DNA from: Candolleomyces eurysporus
Taxonomy: Eukaryota > Basidiomycota > Agaricomycetes > Agaricales > Psathyrellaceae
Direction of reading: 5' to 3'
Length of the DNA: 30,276 bases
Assembly (NCBI GenBank): GCA_027579435.1
Contig: JANBPK010001002.1
Location: forward strand, 1-30,276
In this document: positions 1 to 10,671 of the stretch, piece after piece
Numbering within the stretch: position 1 is the stretch's first letter
Layout: each line of letters starts with the position of its first letter
Position numbers and translations under genes: made by a program
Notes under the pieces: generated by a model
What the model was told of the DNA's origin: nothing
Database searches by the model: none
What the model saw: only the letters and a program-made list of their open reading frames with translations

Positions 1-160
1 TTTGCAAGCAGAATAAACTCACCAGGAATCAGAGGAAACCATTGGGCAAACGTGCACTAGAAGCGTCAACCGTTCGAAATCGGAATTATCAATAGAGAAT
101 CCGGACGTCAGTATTGATAGCTGTTACGCTTGCTCGGGAGATGGATGCGGACCTTGACTT
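1..160. other. Left edge, no gene recognised
   Basis: No reading frame or repeat is recognised here. Similarity to the LRR-type remnants of the other units begins at about position 163, so this is either a diverged upstream part of that remnant or unrelated flanking DNA. Confidence 0.4.
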
Positions 161-162
161 TC

Positions 163-1200
163 AGGAAATCGACATCCACCTGGACGGGTTCTTGGTGTTC
201 CTCCACAACCTCAAGGACACCCTGACTTCAATCTTGATCCAGACGTCGCCAAGCTCGGTGCACTACTCCCGCTTCTTCAAAAACCGGCACCTTCCCCCAC
301 CTCCACTCTATAGCTCTCACCATCCCCTTCGACGGAGCACAATTCTCCCTGCATCCGCAAGCGTTCAGCTGGTTCGTCCAGAAATACGCTACAAACCTAG
401 AGCCATTATCCCTCAAGACCACATGTTGCGCCGTACACCCCTAGTGTGTTGCTTCCGAGTGCATGAATTGGATCCAAACAATCCTTTCGTCCGTTGAAGC
501 CCAAATGACAACTGGTGGTGGTGATGGAGGGCTTTGGGAGCTCTAGCATATGGCGGTGGCGTTGGGGCCTTGTCAAAGCCTTCTCTACGTCGTCTCGGAT
601 TTTCTTGCTGCTCACTCGACTATTCTCAAGTCTATCACGTTGATGGCTAGGGCTTTGGATTTACCGGACGTTTTTTTCTGTCTTGCCGGCGTTGGCAACT
701 ACCGGCGGGAGTGGGTCGGGGCCGTACGTGTCGATGCCCTTGAGCAGCTTAGAGATGCGGATCGACGCGTTGAGTCCTCGCTTCCTTAGCTTGATGGCAA
801 GGAGGTTGCCCTAACTTCAGAGTTTGAGGGTCAGACCTTGTGGATAGGACGCAGATGTTGGGGTATATCCGGAATTCGGTACGTTTTTTTTTGTGGCTAT
901 TTGCAGAGACCATTGAACTGACACTGCATGGTGATGGCTGTTTTCGTTTAGCCTCTATTTGTCCAGGGTCTCAATGCGCTTAGGTTTGACAGAGGCAGTT
1001 GGAATCTGGGCGCCTGGTCATGTCGCCAGGTGCTGCTCGATCTTGGATAGCGGCATTTGAGGAGATACTTGTGCCCCGTGTCCCTGGTCTTGATTCCATT
1101 GAAGAATTGACGCCTTGATCGTGCGGCACGCGTTGCAACAATAGTCATCTTCCACCGAGGACGGGCCAGTCAGGCTTGGAGGACTCATCAAGCTTCAAGA
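163..1200 (+). pseudogene. LRR-type protein remnant, unit 1
   Basis: This is a decayed copy of the + strand gene that faces each NACHT gene. Recognisable pieces are EIDIHLDGFLVFLHNLKDTL (about 167-226), then after a frameshift IALTIPFDGAQFSLHPQAFS (about 311-370) and LEPLSLKTTCCAVHP ending in a stop near 440. Next comes VVSDFLAAHSTILKSITLM (about 589-645), and finally a shifted run up to the stop at 787-789. The periodic Leu/Ile spacing looks like the leucine-rich, RNI-like repeat proteins that are abundant, often beside an F-box, in Agaricomycetes; I recognise the style, not a named family. At least three frame changes and several stops make it non-functional as read. The 5' half is missing. 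Similarity to the other units continues past 1200 into the shared 3' intergenic region. Confidence 0.6.
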
Positions 1201-1375
1201 GTCAAGATACACGATTTATAATATTTATGACCCGTTTCATTCACTGCTCGGATCTACACGTACCTAATACCCCTCGCTCTTTTCACATATTCTCTCTCTT
1301 CCCCCACCGCAACTCGTCACCTGCTTTCGATTCGAGCAGTTGTATTTTTATTTGTTAATTTTCCGCTCTCGAACG

Positions 1376-1615
1376 CATGCAAATCTATGGTAATCAGTAA
1401 TTATCGTACAATTGGCATATCATAGCATTTTTTTTGTAATTTTCGCAAGTCAACTAAACTATCCTGTACTTGTATCCTCGGGCCTTTAATCTGTAATAGA
1501 ATAATGATATAATGACGGAATTATGGAGGGTAGAGCGATAGAAGAGAGCAGATAGGTAATCAGTGAGATTCGGATTCGCGTCGCGAGGCCATGGCTCCCC
1601 ACATCTTGGTGTGGC
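1376..1615. other. Conserved convergent 3' intergenic region, unit 1
   Basis: This lies between the LRR remnant and the stop of NACHT copy 1. It begins with a CTCTCGAACGCATGCAAAT-like stretch and runs through an AT-rich block, then a run similar in every unit to ATAATGATATAA...GATGG...AGAG. Equivalent stretches lie at about 7472-7723, 11680-11932, 16120-16396, 19985-20285, 23330-23524 and 27134-27434. It must hold the 3' ends of both convergent transcripts. No gene is seen. Confidence 0.5.
1599..1614 (-). terminator. Short hairpin just past NACHT stop codon (candidate 3'-end element)
   Basis: On the + strand the arms are CCACA and TGTGG around a 6-nt TCTTGG loop, ending one base from the stop codon of copy 1. 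Equivalent hairpins lie at 7707-7722 (copy 2), 20242-20257 (copy 5) and 27391-27406 (copy 7). The copy 3 version is weaker, and copy 4 has lost the second arm. Copy 5 reads CCGCA/TGTGG and copy 7 reads CCGCA/TGCGG, so one position changes in both arms. A stem this short could be chance; no role is established. Confidence 0.25.
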
Positions 1616-3887
1616 CTAAGAAGAAAGGGAACTCCTTGAGTCCTCCTCGTCCTCCTCCCTGTCCTCGTCGAAGGCATATTCCGGATATATTTCCTTCCAC
1701 TTGTCAGAATACGATTTCACAATATCTGCCAACTCGTGCTCGTGGAGATCATCCTAGAGAGGAAACAGAAATTAGTTTGATATTCCAATGAAAAGAGATG
1801 TTCATACATTGAGGCGTTGGATAGCATTAAATGTAAAGTGTGCGAAGTCATCCCAGACACTGAACCGATCCATCTCAACGTGGGATGAGAGTCTTTCGTC
1901 AATTCTTCCCCATCCGTTGTTGCGGGTGAAATCAATGAGTCGAAGATTGTCGAGATATGTGTTTTGTTTGTCAGAGTAGCAAAACAGTACCTGGATTATC
2001 CTTTCAAAGCTCCCTAATTGAGAAAGGGATGTCAGAGACTTGGTAAGAGTGGATCACGGTGACTCACGTTTATGCAAGAAATCTTCCTCTTGATGCAACC
2101 TCTGAAGACAAGAGTCTACCACATACTGGCGAGCCCGCGTTTCCGAAACAAATAAGTGCTGAGCGCGAAACTCGCTATCCAAGAACTCGGAGAATGAACG
2201 GTGGTAGAAACGCATGTGCCATGCGGTGGGATCTATCCGGTCTTGATAACAAGAGACAAGTGAGTGCAAGTCGGAAAAAAGAACCTGGTAACCTCCTTCT
2301 TCATGGCTGACGATTTCATCGAAGTGGTTAACGGCATATCCGAACTTCATGCGGATCTCAGAATTGATCTGGTGTGCCCGGATAAGCAGAAGAAAATCTC
2401 GTCCTCGATTGGTGTCGACAGCCTCGTACAGCTCCTTCGCGGTGGAAAGAATGTTCCTGTAAAGGATATCGAGGAGTTCCAATGGCCGAGTTTGTTGACA
2501 ACCTTCAGGAGTCCAGTCGATGATTGCCCTGAGTCGATCCACCGGGGAGCCGTGGCGCTCTGATACGTATTTGACCACCGTCGCAGCATAGACAAACTGT
2601 CCCGAAGCTGCCGCCACGAGCTTCTCGATGTCTTCCTTTGTAGGCCATAGAGGAGAATGCGCCCGACGGTCGTAGCTTCGACGGCCGATGTCTTGAAGTT
2701 TCCTCCACAAGTAGCGACGAATGTCTCCCGTCGCGTCGTACTTGTCGCTGAGTGGGATCTGGTATGCGAGTTGGTAGAGGTAGCCCTCTGGTTCCGAGTG
2801 CAGCGCGCTGCGGATGGCCCATTCTGGTCTGCTGGCGATGAAAATACGGAATGGGAGATCGGGATCGTCGAGGAGACAATCTTTGATGGTGGACAGCAGC
2901 TCCGCTTGGTTAGCTTCTCCGGAACATTCGTCGAGACCGTCAATCAGGATGGCATGGGGGAAGGAATCGCTGTCCAGCTCTCCGTTCGCGCAGACGCGTT
3001 TGAAGGGGGCAACCACCAGGGTGTCCATCTGAATTCTGATCTTTTTCGTGAAGATGAGTGGGTTGTCCTCAACGGCTCTCCCAATGGCATCATGGAGGGC
3101 AGAATTGTGTAGGCCTAGCTGGCAAGCGATGGTCGGTACGATGCGGGACAGGTTGTTTCGAGTTGGGTCTCTTGCGGAGAAGAAGAATGCCGAGCCAAGG
3201 GTGTTGGAATTTGAGCACTCTTCAGCAACCGTCTGCTGTAACGTTGATTTCCCCGCTCCTGCTGCGCCGGTCATGCACAGCAAACGTTTTGGGGCTTCAC
3301 GATCTTGGATCCAATCCACGAGTTCCTTGGTAACCTCAACACGAGTGTCTGCGTCGCACTTCGGTTCATCGAATCGAGCACTCGAGTCAAAAAAAAGCAC
3401 TGGAGGCTACGTTGTCTAATAGCATCTTCCAGCCTGTGACGGTCAGGGTTCAATCTGTCGCTGAGGACCGTTCCGAAAAGATATCCACATACCATCCATC
3501 CTTTTATCCTGAGTATTATGGACATGCTGGGACGAATGAAATTGCATGTTATTGACCCTGAAGTGCTGTGCATTCGGAAACATCGACATTATTGTGGTCT
3601 GGTCTACCGGTGGTCTGTGTCTGTGGGTTGCCGCAGCGGTGGAAGGGCCCGCATCGGCAAAGACAGTCGTCTGAGCCTCAGGCGCGCTAACGAGCGTAGC
3701 CTTGGCCATTGTCAGTCTAGGGTTTTTCCATTAACATTGGGCTCCTCACATTGTCTGGGGAGCGCTTGATTGTCGGTAGATCACGAGCGATCGGCCGCTT
3801 GTTTCTGCGACGCCGTTTGGAGGAGGAGAGCGGAGCGCCACTATCAATGTCAGGCTCGACGCCTCTTTTCTTGGGATTCGAGGACAT
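1616..3887 (-). CDS. NACHT NTPase (fungal NLR-type), copy 1, one frameshift
   Basis: Predicted intracellular STAND/NACHT NTPase. Exons, 5' to 3' on the - strand: 3887-3750, 3700-3493, 3433-2068, 2013-1808, 1753-1616. The introns (49, 59, 54 and 54 nt) have GTGAGG, GTATGT, GTGAGT and GTATGA donors. The 49-nt first intron removes an in-frame TAG. Visible motifs are Walker A GAAGAGKS, Walker B HAILIDGLDE, and the IFIASRPEW segment. The EDIEKLVAAASGQFVYAATV helix pair typical of fungal NACHT proteins follows. The N-terminus has two basic clusters (KKR, then KRRRRNKR). The acidic C-terminus ends in SSLSS. One extra base in an A8 run at 3390-3397, about 15 codons into the NACHT exon, breaks the frame. 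Without it the protein would be 684 aa. This may be a sequencing error in a homopolymer or a true lesion. The start is the Met conserved in all copies (MSSN/MPPN/MSPK). Confidence 0.8.
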
Positions 3888-3973
3888 AAGGGCGACTACA
3901 GAGATGAAGGCAGGAAGAGCGAAGTTGGACCCCAACACACACTCAACACGAGGTATTCATGAGGCACAGCAAT

Positions 3974-3989
3974 CCCGCGCTCGGACCAC
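3974..3989 (-). promoter_or_regulatory. Conserved upstream motif of NACHT copies
   Basis: The + strand sequence CCCGCGCTCGGACCAC lies 72-93 nt upstream of the chosen ATG in every unit: 3974-3989, 10065-10080, 14273-14288, 18710-18720 (shorter match), 22565-22580, 25859-25869 (shorter match) and 29712-29727. Surrounding sequence is less conserved in copies 4 and 6. Position suggests a promoter or 5' UTR element, but shared ancestry of the repeats could also explain it. Confidence 0.4.
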
Positions 3990-4051
3990 CGCTGTCACAT
4001 CTGGCGCGTGTTTAGACGCTGGCCAAATTGGGACCGGCCACAAGGCGTGCG

Positions 4052-4069
4052 AATCGGCAAGAACGGCTC
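4052..4069. promoter_or_regulatory. Second shared upstream element, GGCAAGAACGGCTC
   Basis: The 18-bp form AATCGGCAAGAACGGCTC occurs upstream of copy 1 (here), copy 2 (10540-10557) and copy 3 (14349-14366). A 14-bp form lies upstream of copy 5 (22913-22926) and copy 7 (29787-29800). In copies 3 and 5, ACGTCA- or TGACGT-like bases (CRE/bZIP-like) follow within about 10 nt. It sits between the divergent NACHT and LRR genes. Any regulatory role is inferred from position only. Confidence 0.3.
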
Positions 4070-4089
4070 CCGCGCATTACAATCAAGAG

Positions 4090-4219
4090 GGTTTTTGACG
4101 AGACCGACTTTGACTATCCAGAGCACTCACCCAGTGAAAGATGCAGCTATCTTCCTCCTCCGCGTCGTCCTCTTTATTTGCCTGATGATATCCCGCGGAA
4201 GATTCTACCCCATTTTTGA
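4090..4219 (+). pseudogene. F-box-like N-terminal fragment
   Basis: An open stretch in the frame that ends at the TGA 4217-4219 encodes an acidic DETDFDYPEH segment, then a proline/arginine stretch, then YLPDDIPRKILPHF (4175-4216). The last part resembles the start of fungal F-box domains (LPDDILxEIL), which recruit Skp1 in SCF ubiquitin ligases. It stops abruptly after the first helix and no continuation is found. It could be the relic of the 5' end of an F-box/LRR gene whose LRR part survives elsewhere in the array. The match is short, so the call is tentative. Confidence 0.3.
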
Positions 4220-4379
4220 GGCGGTCACCAACGAAACGCTTCCTGGCTGATCTAGTTCTGCTTAATGCGTGTGCGGCTGGTTTCACGTCTGTGCATGGGC
4301 TGAACAACATCAAAGGGGCCCAGATAGTATCGGCTCCTGCGCCGGTAAAGAGAATGCTAATGCGTACTGGATGGACCTT

Positions 4380-5600
4380 ACGGTGCGTGTATATACTCTC
4401 CCCTTCCTTCTTCCCTATTTTGTTATGCTCGTTGTCCCTTTTTATGTCCCCATTTTCACCTCCGCCGTGCGATCTCTCTTGCTGACTGTATTGCGCTAGA
4501 TGCGCTTCATGTTCCACTCTCGAGAACGGGAGATTGTGCCCTTGACTTTATCAGCATTGTTACCGTACCTGTGGAGAAGAACCCGTCTTCCTTCCCTTCA
4601 GCACATCGTCATACACTTTCGCGCCCGCTGATAGCTCTCTCGGTCAGCTCCCACTTCTTCGGCACCTCTCTTTGGCTCCGATTCTGGTCGATCCTCCCTT
4701 GCCACCCCTGGCATCTCTGAATCGTGGTCGCTCAAGGAGAATGAATCCAGCAGCAGCGAGCAGCGCGACGAGTATGACGATATTGACGAAATCGTGCAGG
4801 TCTTGACCGGTTCAAGACGCGTGTCCCTATACGGAACTGCCTTCTATTTCCGAAGCGTTGGCTAAAGTCGAAGAGGGGTGAAGAGGTATGGGGGGCCCGG
4901 AGTTCTGGGGGAGGGGCAAGTCGGTGGTCAGCGTGGCACCGTTGCAAGGCCTGCAGCGAGTTTGAATATTGTGAAGAAGAGGATGATGCCGTGTGGGAGC
5001 GCTAGCAAGAGCAGCACGAATCAGCAGTTAAGGTTTAGCCGTGGTGCGACCACCTGCTCAGGGATGCGGCGCTGCTGAGTCTGGTGTCACCGAGGATACA
5101 AATCCCGTAGCAGCAGTTGAACTGAATCCTTCTGGCCCCTCCACCTTCCCAGGTCGGTTTCCCCGATGAATATGAAGATTGCAAGGTCGCCTAGGCAGGC
5201 ACCGCCGCGTACACTTCCTAGAAGCTTAAAGATGCATGCGTCGTTGGCAAAATTGAGGACAAATTTGTTGGGTTCAGAGCAGGAGCTGGTCCCGGCCGTT
5301 GTCCTGGTTTTATCGATACAGCATCATTGTGTCTGAGGCTCCTGCCAAATCGATGGTCCCGCCTCGATCTATCACCTCCGCTCAGCTCAATGCTTCGGTA
5401 CCGCTGAGCCCTCCTACTTCGCAGCCTCCGGGAGTAGCCCAGTTCCTCCTGGGACTGCCCAGTCGTCTGTAAGGTGTCTTCATCCGAGTCCTGCTTCGAT
5501 CTCGACGGTGGGTTCGACGACGACGACTTCGACTATGACTCTGGGAACGAGGTTGAGGCATGTTGAGGAGTCATACATTGTTGGTATTCATTAGTTCAGT
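4380..5600 (+). pseudogene. Remnant of an unidentified acidic protein gene
   Basis: No intact gene lies in this long gap. A TATA-like GTATATAC (about 4387-4394) and a pyrimidine-rich stretch precede an ATG at 4501 that opens only 43 codons. Further on, short open runs in different frames look coding. One is a Ser/Glu/Asp-rich segment up to the TAA at 4863-4865, with ENESSSSEQRDEYDDIDEIV. One is a Trp/Cys-rich segment at about 4867-5000, with AWHRCKACSEFEYCEEEDD. One is an Asp-rich tail ending near 5565, with FDDDDFDYDSGNEVEAC. Together they suggest a frameshifted acidic protein with a small Cys motif. I cannot name the family. No similar sequence occurs in the other units. Confidence 0.3.
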
Positions 5601-5712
5601 TGTTGACGACGAGAGATGGCGGTGAGGTGACAGTGGTGAAGAGGTGTGTGGTTCCGATTCCATCTTCACTGAGTTATAACTTATAATCCCGCGATTAGTA
5701 ACTGCGACGGAA

Positions 5713-6131
5713 AATCAGTGGATTGCAGGTGTGGTTAAATGCTTTCACATCAAGCCATGGCCCATTGAGCCAGAGATTCAAGACCGAGTCTATTGCAACT
5801 CTCGTCCAAGTCTCTGTCAACCCAGCTTGAAGAATGCGAAAATCTGCTTCAAAAGTGTCAGACGGCGCTCTCCGCTGTCTCAGGATCCCCACAGCTGCTT
5901 TGCGCTAAATCGCCTTCGTCCTCCCCGGTCTTCTATGAGCGTTGGAACAGGCCCAGGAGAAATGGAAAGAGAGTTGAATCTATGAGGGGTTGTAAGGAAT
6001 CAAACTGTTTGTAGGGTCATGTTCAGTGTTGGCTCAGTGAGTAACGATGCTCTCAACCGTCTCATCCGATCTAATGAACATTGAATAGGGGGAATCAGTG
6101 GATTGCAGGCGTGCTGAAATGCCTTCACATC
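5713..6131. repeat. Imperfect 39-bp direct repeat pair
   Basis: AATCAGTGGATTGCAGG followed by a similar GTG..TAAATGC/TGAAATGC..TTCACATC occurs at 5713-5751 and 6093-6131, about 380 bp apart, at the 5' end of the unit 2 LRR remnant. A local duplication inside this decaying gene is the simplest reading. Confidence 0.55.
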
Positions 6132-7490
6132 CGAAGACGGCCGCATACCAGAGCCGAGCGCCGAACGCGCTCAACACCGTAGCCATGCTCTTCCACTCGG
6201 AATATATACGGTCCCAGGCAAGGAAACAGCACTCGGAGAAGGATATCAACCGCGCTATCACCCTGATTTCTAGCCTCACCGACGTCAGCGAGTTAACCAT
6301 CAAATGGGACGAGTCTAACAACTAACACGCCAGGTTGTTCCCGTTGTTCCTGCAACCGGCATTACAGAGCTGGCGCGGCACGCTCGCGCACCTCTCCATC
6401 CATGACTTACTCGAATTCCTTAACTCCTTTGTCACGCGGGGCTCTCCATCCACGTCCCATTTGACTTTCTCAACTCCTTCGCCACCGTCAAGCTTCCTCA
6501 CCTCACCGGTATCCGCACCTGCCTCAACCCCGGTAACTTACCCGACAGGAAATCGACATCCACCTGGACGAGTTCTTGGCGTTCATCTACAACCTCAATT
6601 CAGACGACACCAGGAGCCCTTTCGGTTCTTCAAAATTCTAGCCACCTTCCCCTACCTCCGCGCTATTTCCCTCGCGATCCTCTTCGACGGAGCCCAAATG
6701 ACCCTGAATCCACAAGCGTTCAGCAGCTTCGTGTAGAGACACAGTGCAATGCTCGAGACATCATCCCTAAAGACCATACGTTGTGCCGCACATTCCGAAC
6801 GCGTTCCTCCCGACTGTATTGATTGGACCCAAACAATCCTTTCATCCATTCGGGCTCGGTCGACAACTGGTGGAGGTGGTGGGATTCCGGAACTCTAGCA
6901 TATGGCGGTGGCGTTGAGCCTTCTCAAAGCCCCTCTCAATGTCGTCTCTGATTTCCTTGCAGCGCTCACTCAAAAAACCCCAATTCTATCACGTTGATGA
7001 ACAGGGTGTTGGATTTGCTGGACGTTTGTGCTGTCTTGCTGACATTCTCAACTACCGGTGGGAGTGGGTTGGCGCAGTACGTGTCGGTGCTACTGAGGAG
7101 TTTGGAGATGCGAATCGACACGTTGAGCCCTGGTCGTATCGCCAGGTGCTGATCGATCTTGGCTAGCCACGTTTGAGGAGAAACTCGTGGCCCATGTCAC
7201 CGGCCTCGACCCTATTGAAGAGCTGAAGCTTGATCGTGCGGCACACATTGCAGCAACACTCATCTTCCGCCGAGGACGGGCTAGTCATACCTGGAGACGA
7301 CGTATCAAGAGTCAAGATACACAATTTATGATATTGATGACCCCTTTCATTCACTGTTCAGATCTACACGAACCTAATGCCCCCCGCTCTCTCCTTGATC
7401 TTCCCCCACCACAAGTAGTCACCTTTCAATTTGAGCAGTTTGATTTTCACTTGTTAACCTTTCGCTCTCGAACGCACGCACATCTAAGGT
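5740..7490 (+). pseudogene. LRR-type protein remnant, unit 2 (longest)
   Basis: This copy keeps the most 5' sequence. A helical run with LEECENLLQKCQTALSAVSG (about 5810-5880) is shared at DNA level with unit 4 (about 14495-14620). After frame changes comes INRAITLISSLTDVSELTIK (about 6248-6307). It ends in TAA (6323-6325), where the other copies read Tyr, followed by LFPLFLQPALQSWRGTLAHL (about 6336-6395). Later pieces include FDGAQMTLNPQAFSSF (about 6685-6732) and an RVGATEEFGDANRHVE stretch. The reading frame shifts at least four times and cannot make the full protein. An imperfect 39-bp direct repeat (5713-5751 and 6093-6131) lies in its 5' part. Confidence 0.6.
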
Positions 7491-7723
7491 AAACGATAAT
7501 TATTGTACTATTAGCATGACATAGCATTTTGTTGTAGTTTTCGGAAGTCTAGTAAACTATCCTGTAATCGTATCCTTGGGTCCTTAATCTGTAATAGGAT
7601 AATGATATAACAACAGAATGATGGAGGATAGAGTGACAGAAGAGAGCAAATAGGTATTGAGTGAGGTTCGAATTCGCGTCATGAGGCCATGGCCGATCGC
7701 AGCTCCCCACATCTTGTTGTGGA

Positions 7724-9983
7724 CTAAGAAGAAAGGGAAGAAATTGAATCCTCCTCTTCCTCCTCCACCATGAAGCCATGTTCTTCATATCTTTCCTTCC
7801 ACTTATCAAAATACGATCGCACAATATCTGCCAACTCGTGCTCATGGAGATCATCCTAGAGAGGAAACAGAAATTAGTTTGATATTCCAAGGGAAAGAGA
7901 TGTTCATACATTGAGGCGTTGGATAGCATCGCATGTAAAGCGCGCCAAGCCATACATGTTACCAGGAGCAAAGCGACCTCTCTCAACGTGGGATGAGAGT
8001 CTTTCGTCAATTCTTCCCCATCCGTTATTGCGGGTGAAATCAATGAGTCGAAGATCGTCAACATATGTTATTTGGTTGTCAGAGAAACGACGCAGCGCAC
8101 TGATGACCGAATTAAAGCTCCCTGATCGAAAAAAAGGATGTTAGAGACTTGGTTAAGATGGATCACAGTGACTCACGTTCACCCAAGAAATCTTCCTGTT
8201 GAAGTAACTTCTGAAGGCAAGACTCTACCACATACTGGCGCACCCGTGTTTCCGAAACAAATAAGTGCTGAGCGCAAGATTTGCTGTCCAAAAATTCGAA
8301 GAACGACTGGTGGTAGAAACACATCTCCTCGGTCACCTAGGTCTGTCCTTGGTGTTGACGAACAAAGACGAGTGAGTGCAGGTCAGAAAACAGGACTTGA
8401 TGACCTCCCTCTTCAAGGCTGATGATTTCGTCGAAATTGCGAGCGCCATCTCTTATACCCCCCATGCGACAATCAGAATTGATCTGGTGTGCTCGGACAA
8501 GTGAGAGAAAATCTCGTCCTCGATTGGTGTCGACTGCCTCGTACAATTCCTTCGTATTGGAAAGAATGTTTCTGTAAAGGACATCGAGGAGTTCCAATGG
8601 CCGAGTTTGTTGACCACCTTCGGGAGTCCAGTTGATGATTGCCCCGAGTCTATCCACCGGGGAGCCATGGCGCTCTGATACATATTTGACCACCGTCGCA
8701 GCGTAGATGAATTGTCCTGAAGCTGCGGCCACGAGCTTCTCGATGTCTTCCTTCGTGGGCCATTGAGACTGCGCCCGACGGTCGTGGCTTCGACGGCCGA
8801 TATCTTGAAGATTCGTCCACAAGTAGCGACGAATGTCTCCTGTCGCGTCGTACTTGTCGCTGAGCGGGATATGGTATGCGAGTTGGTAGAGGTAGCCCTC
8901 TGGCTCCGAGTGCAGCGCGCTGCGGATGGCCCATTCTGGCCTGCTGGCGATAAAAACGCGGAATGGGAGATCGTTATCGAGGAGACAATGTTTGATGGTG
9001 GACAGCAGTTCCGCTTGGTTTTCTTCCCCGCAGCACTCGTCGAGACCGTCGATCAGGATGGCATGGGGAAAGGTGTTGCGGTCCAATTCCCCACTAGCGC
9101 AGAGGCGCTTGAATGGGGTAACTACGAGCATGTCCATCTGAATTTTGATCTTTTTCTCGAAGATGAGTGGGCTATGTTCGATGACCTTTGAGATGGCATC
9201 GCGGAGTGCAGGGTTGTGTAGGCCTAGCTGGCAAGCGATGGTCGGTACGACGCGGGACAAGTTGTTTCGAGTGGGGTCTCCCGCGGAGAAGAAGAATGCT
9301 GAGCCAAGGGTATTGGAACCTGAGCATCCTTCAGCGATTGTCTGCTGTAGCGCTGATTTCCCTGCTCCTGCTGCACCGGTCATACACAGCAAACGTTGCG
9401 GGGCTTCACAATCTTGGATCCAATCCATGAGTTCCTTGGTAACCTCGACACGAGTGTCTTCATCGCACTTCGGTGCATCGAATCGAGCACGAGAATCGTC
9501 AAGAGCGTTGGAGGCTACGTTTTTCAACAGCATCTTCCAGCCTGTCACGGTCAGGGTTCAGTCTGTCGCTGAGGACTGTTCTGCAAAGATATCCACATAC
9601 CATCTATCCGGTTGTCCGGAGTATTAAGGACATTAAGGCGCATTTTATCGACCCTGAAGTTCTGCGCATTCGGGAACACCGACATGCCTGTGGTGTGCTC
9701 TACGAGTTGTCTGTGTCGTGTGGGGTGCCGCGAGCGGACGGGCCCACGTCGGCAAAGACAGGTGTCGGAGCCTCAGGCGTGCTGACCAGGGTAGCCTTGG
9801 CCCTGTCAGTCCTTAAGGTGTTTCCATTAACATTGGGGTGCTCACATTGTCTGGGGAGCGCTCAAATGTCGGTAGATCACGAGCAATCGGCTGCTTGTTT
9901 CTGTGACGCCGTTTGGAGGAGGAGAGTGGGGTGCCACTATCAACGATGGACCCGACATCTCTTTTCTTGGAATTCGAGGACAT
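7724..9983 (-). pseudogene. NACHT NTPase copy 2, disrupted
   Basis: Same architecture as copy 1. Exon equivalents: 9983-9846, 9795-9601, 9541-8177, 8121-7910, 7855-7724. The introns are 50, 59, 55 and 54 nt. Walker A GAAGAGKSALQQT, Walker B HAILIDGLDEC and IFIASRPEW-type motifs are kept (VFIASRPEW here). Two lesions: exon 2 (9601-9795) has indels relative to copies 1 and 3, so it runs into a TAG and the summed exon length is not a multiple of three; and a nonsense TAG at 8337-8339 replaces a Glu-like position just before the FYHQSFFEFLDS segment, after which the same frame stays open. The acidic tail (VEEEEEDSISSLSS) survives. A MITE-like element lies upstream at 10135-10526. Decay looks recent because the 1365-nt NACHT exon has no frameshift. 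Confidence 0.75.
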
Positions 9984-10134
9984 ACAGGCGACTACAGAGA
10001 TGAAGGCAGGAAGAGAGAAGGGCTTGGACCCCAACACACGATCAACACTTTAAGGCACTGCCTTCCCGCGCTCGGACCACTGGTAGCGCGTATTTAGACG
10101 CCGGCCATCACTCTGATTTTGGGATCAGGCAACA

Positions 10135-10526
10135 CAGCAGGACCGCTGCGGTGATTCCAGCTGTGGCATGGTGAGAGCATCATGTTAGACAGACTCTCTA
10201 TAATCTCTTTGTTTTCAACATGATTTTGATGGAGTCATGGCCGATACACTGTCCAATGCCTGCAAGATGGAATCTCTTTGTAATTCCTGTGGGAATCAAG
10301 GTGGCACCAGCGTCACATCAGTTTTTCTGGGGACATGTATTGTGTGGACGGGGACAAAGAATATGGGACTAAGAAGCACATTTGAGATATATGGAGGAAA
10401 AATAGACCTATGTTTCATGTCTTTGGCCAATGACTACATAGAAGTGGAATCTAGGTAAAAGAGAGTCTGTCTGCCAAAATGCAAGCACAATGACAAATGC
10501 GGAATCACCCGAGCGGTTCTGCAGTG
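10135..10526. mobile_element. MITE-like element with about 66-bp inverted repeats
   Basis: The left arm (about 10135-10200) and the reverse complement of the right arm (about 10459-10526) align over about 66 bp. They share ACCGCT, GTGATTCC and finally an exact AGACAGACTCTCT. Comparison with unit 1 shows uninterrupted sequence here (GGCCACAAGGCGTG, about 4037-4050), so this is an insertion of about 392 bp in the upstream region of NACHT copy 2. The duplicated target appears to be about 2 bp (CA), but the ends are imperfect, so the superfamily is not assigned. The internal 73-codon ORF (10237-10458) has no recognisable transposase feature. Confidence 0.65.
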
Positions 10527-10671
10527 CAAGGCATGTGAGAATCGGCAAGAACGGCTCATGACATCATGGCAAACCACGAAACCTCTCGCTATCGCCATGG
10601 TTTCACGGTCAAGCTTGGTAGCTCGCTGTCTTTCGAAAAACTCCAGAGGACGCCAATCAATCAAACAGGCA

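Noticed and set aside
2657..3419. Long + strand frames opposite the NACHT exons (also 9145-9627, 17552-18133, 24856-25284)
   Set aside because: They mirror the NACHT coding sequence on the other strand in every copy and show no domain of their own.
3701..3749. In-frame TAG or TAA after MLMEKP in copies 1-3, as evidence of pseudogenes
   Set aside because: The stop lies in a 49-51 nt intron whose removal restores the same downstream frame in copies 1 and 3 despite the different lengths.
10237..10458. A 73-codon ORF with several cysteines as a zinc-finger-like gene
   Set aside because: It lies wholly within the MITE-like element and the cysteine spacing fits no finger.
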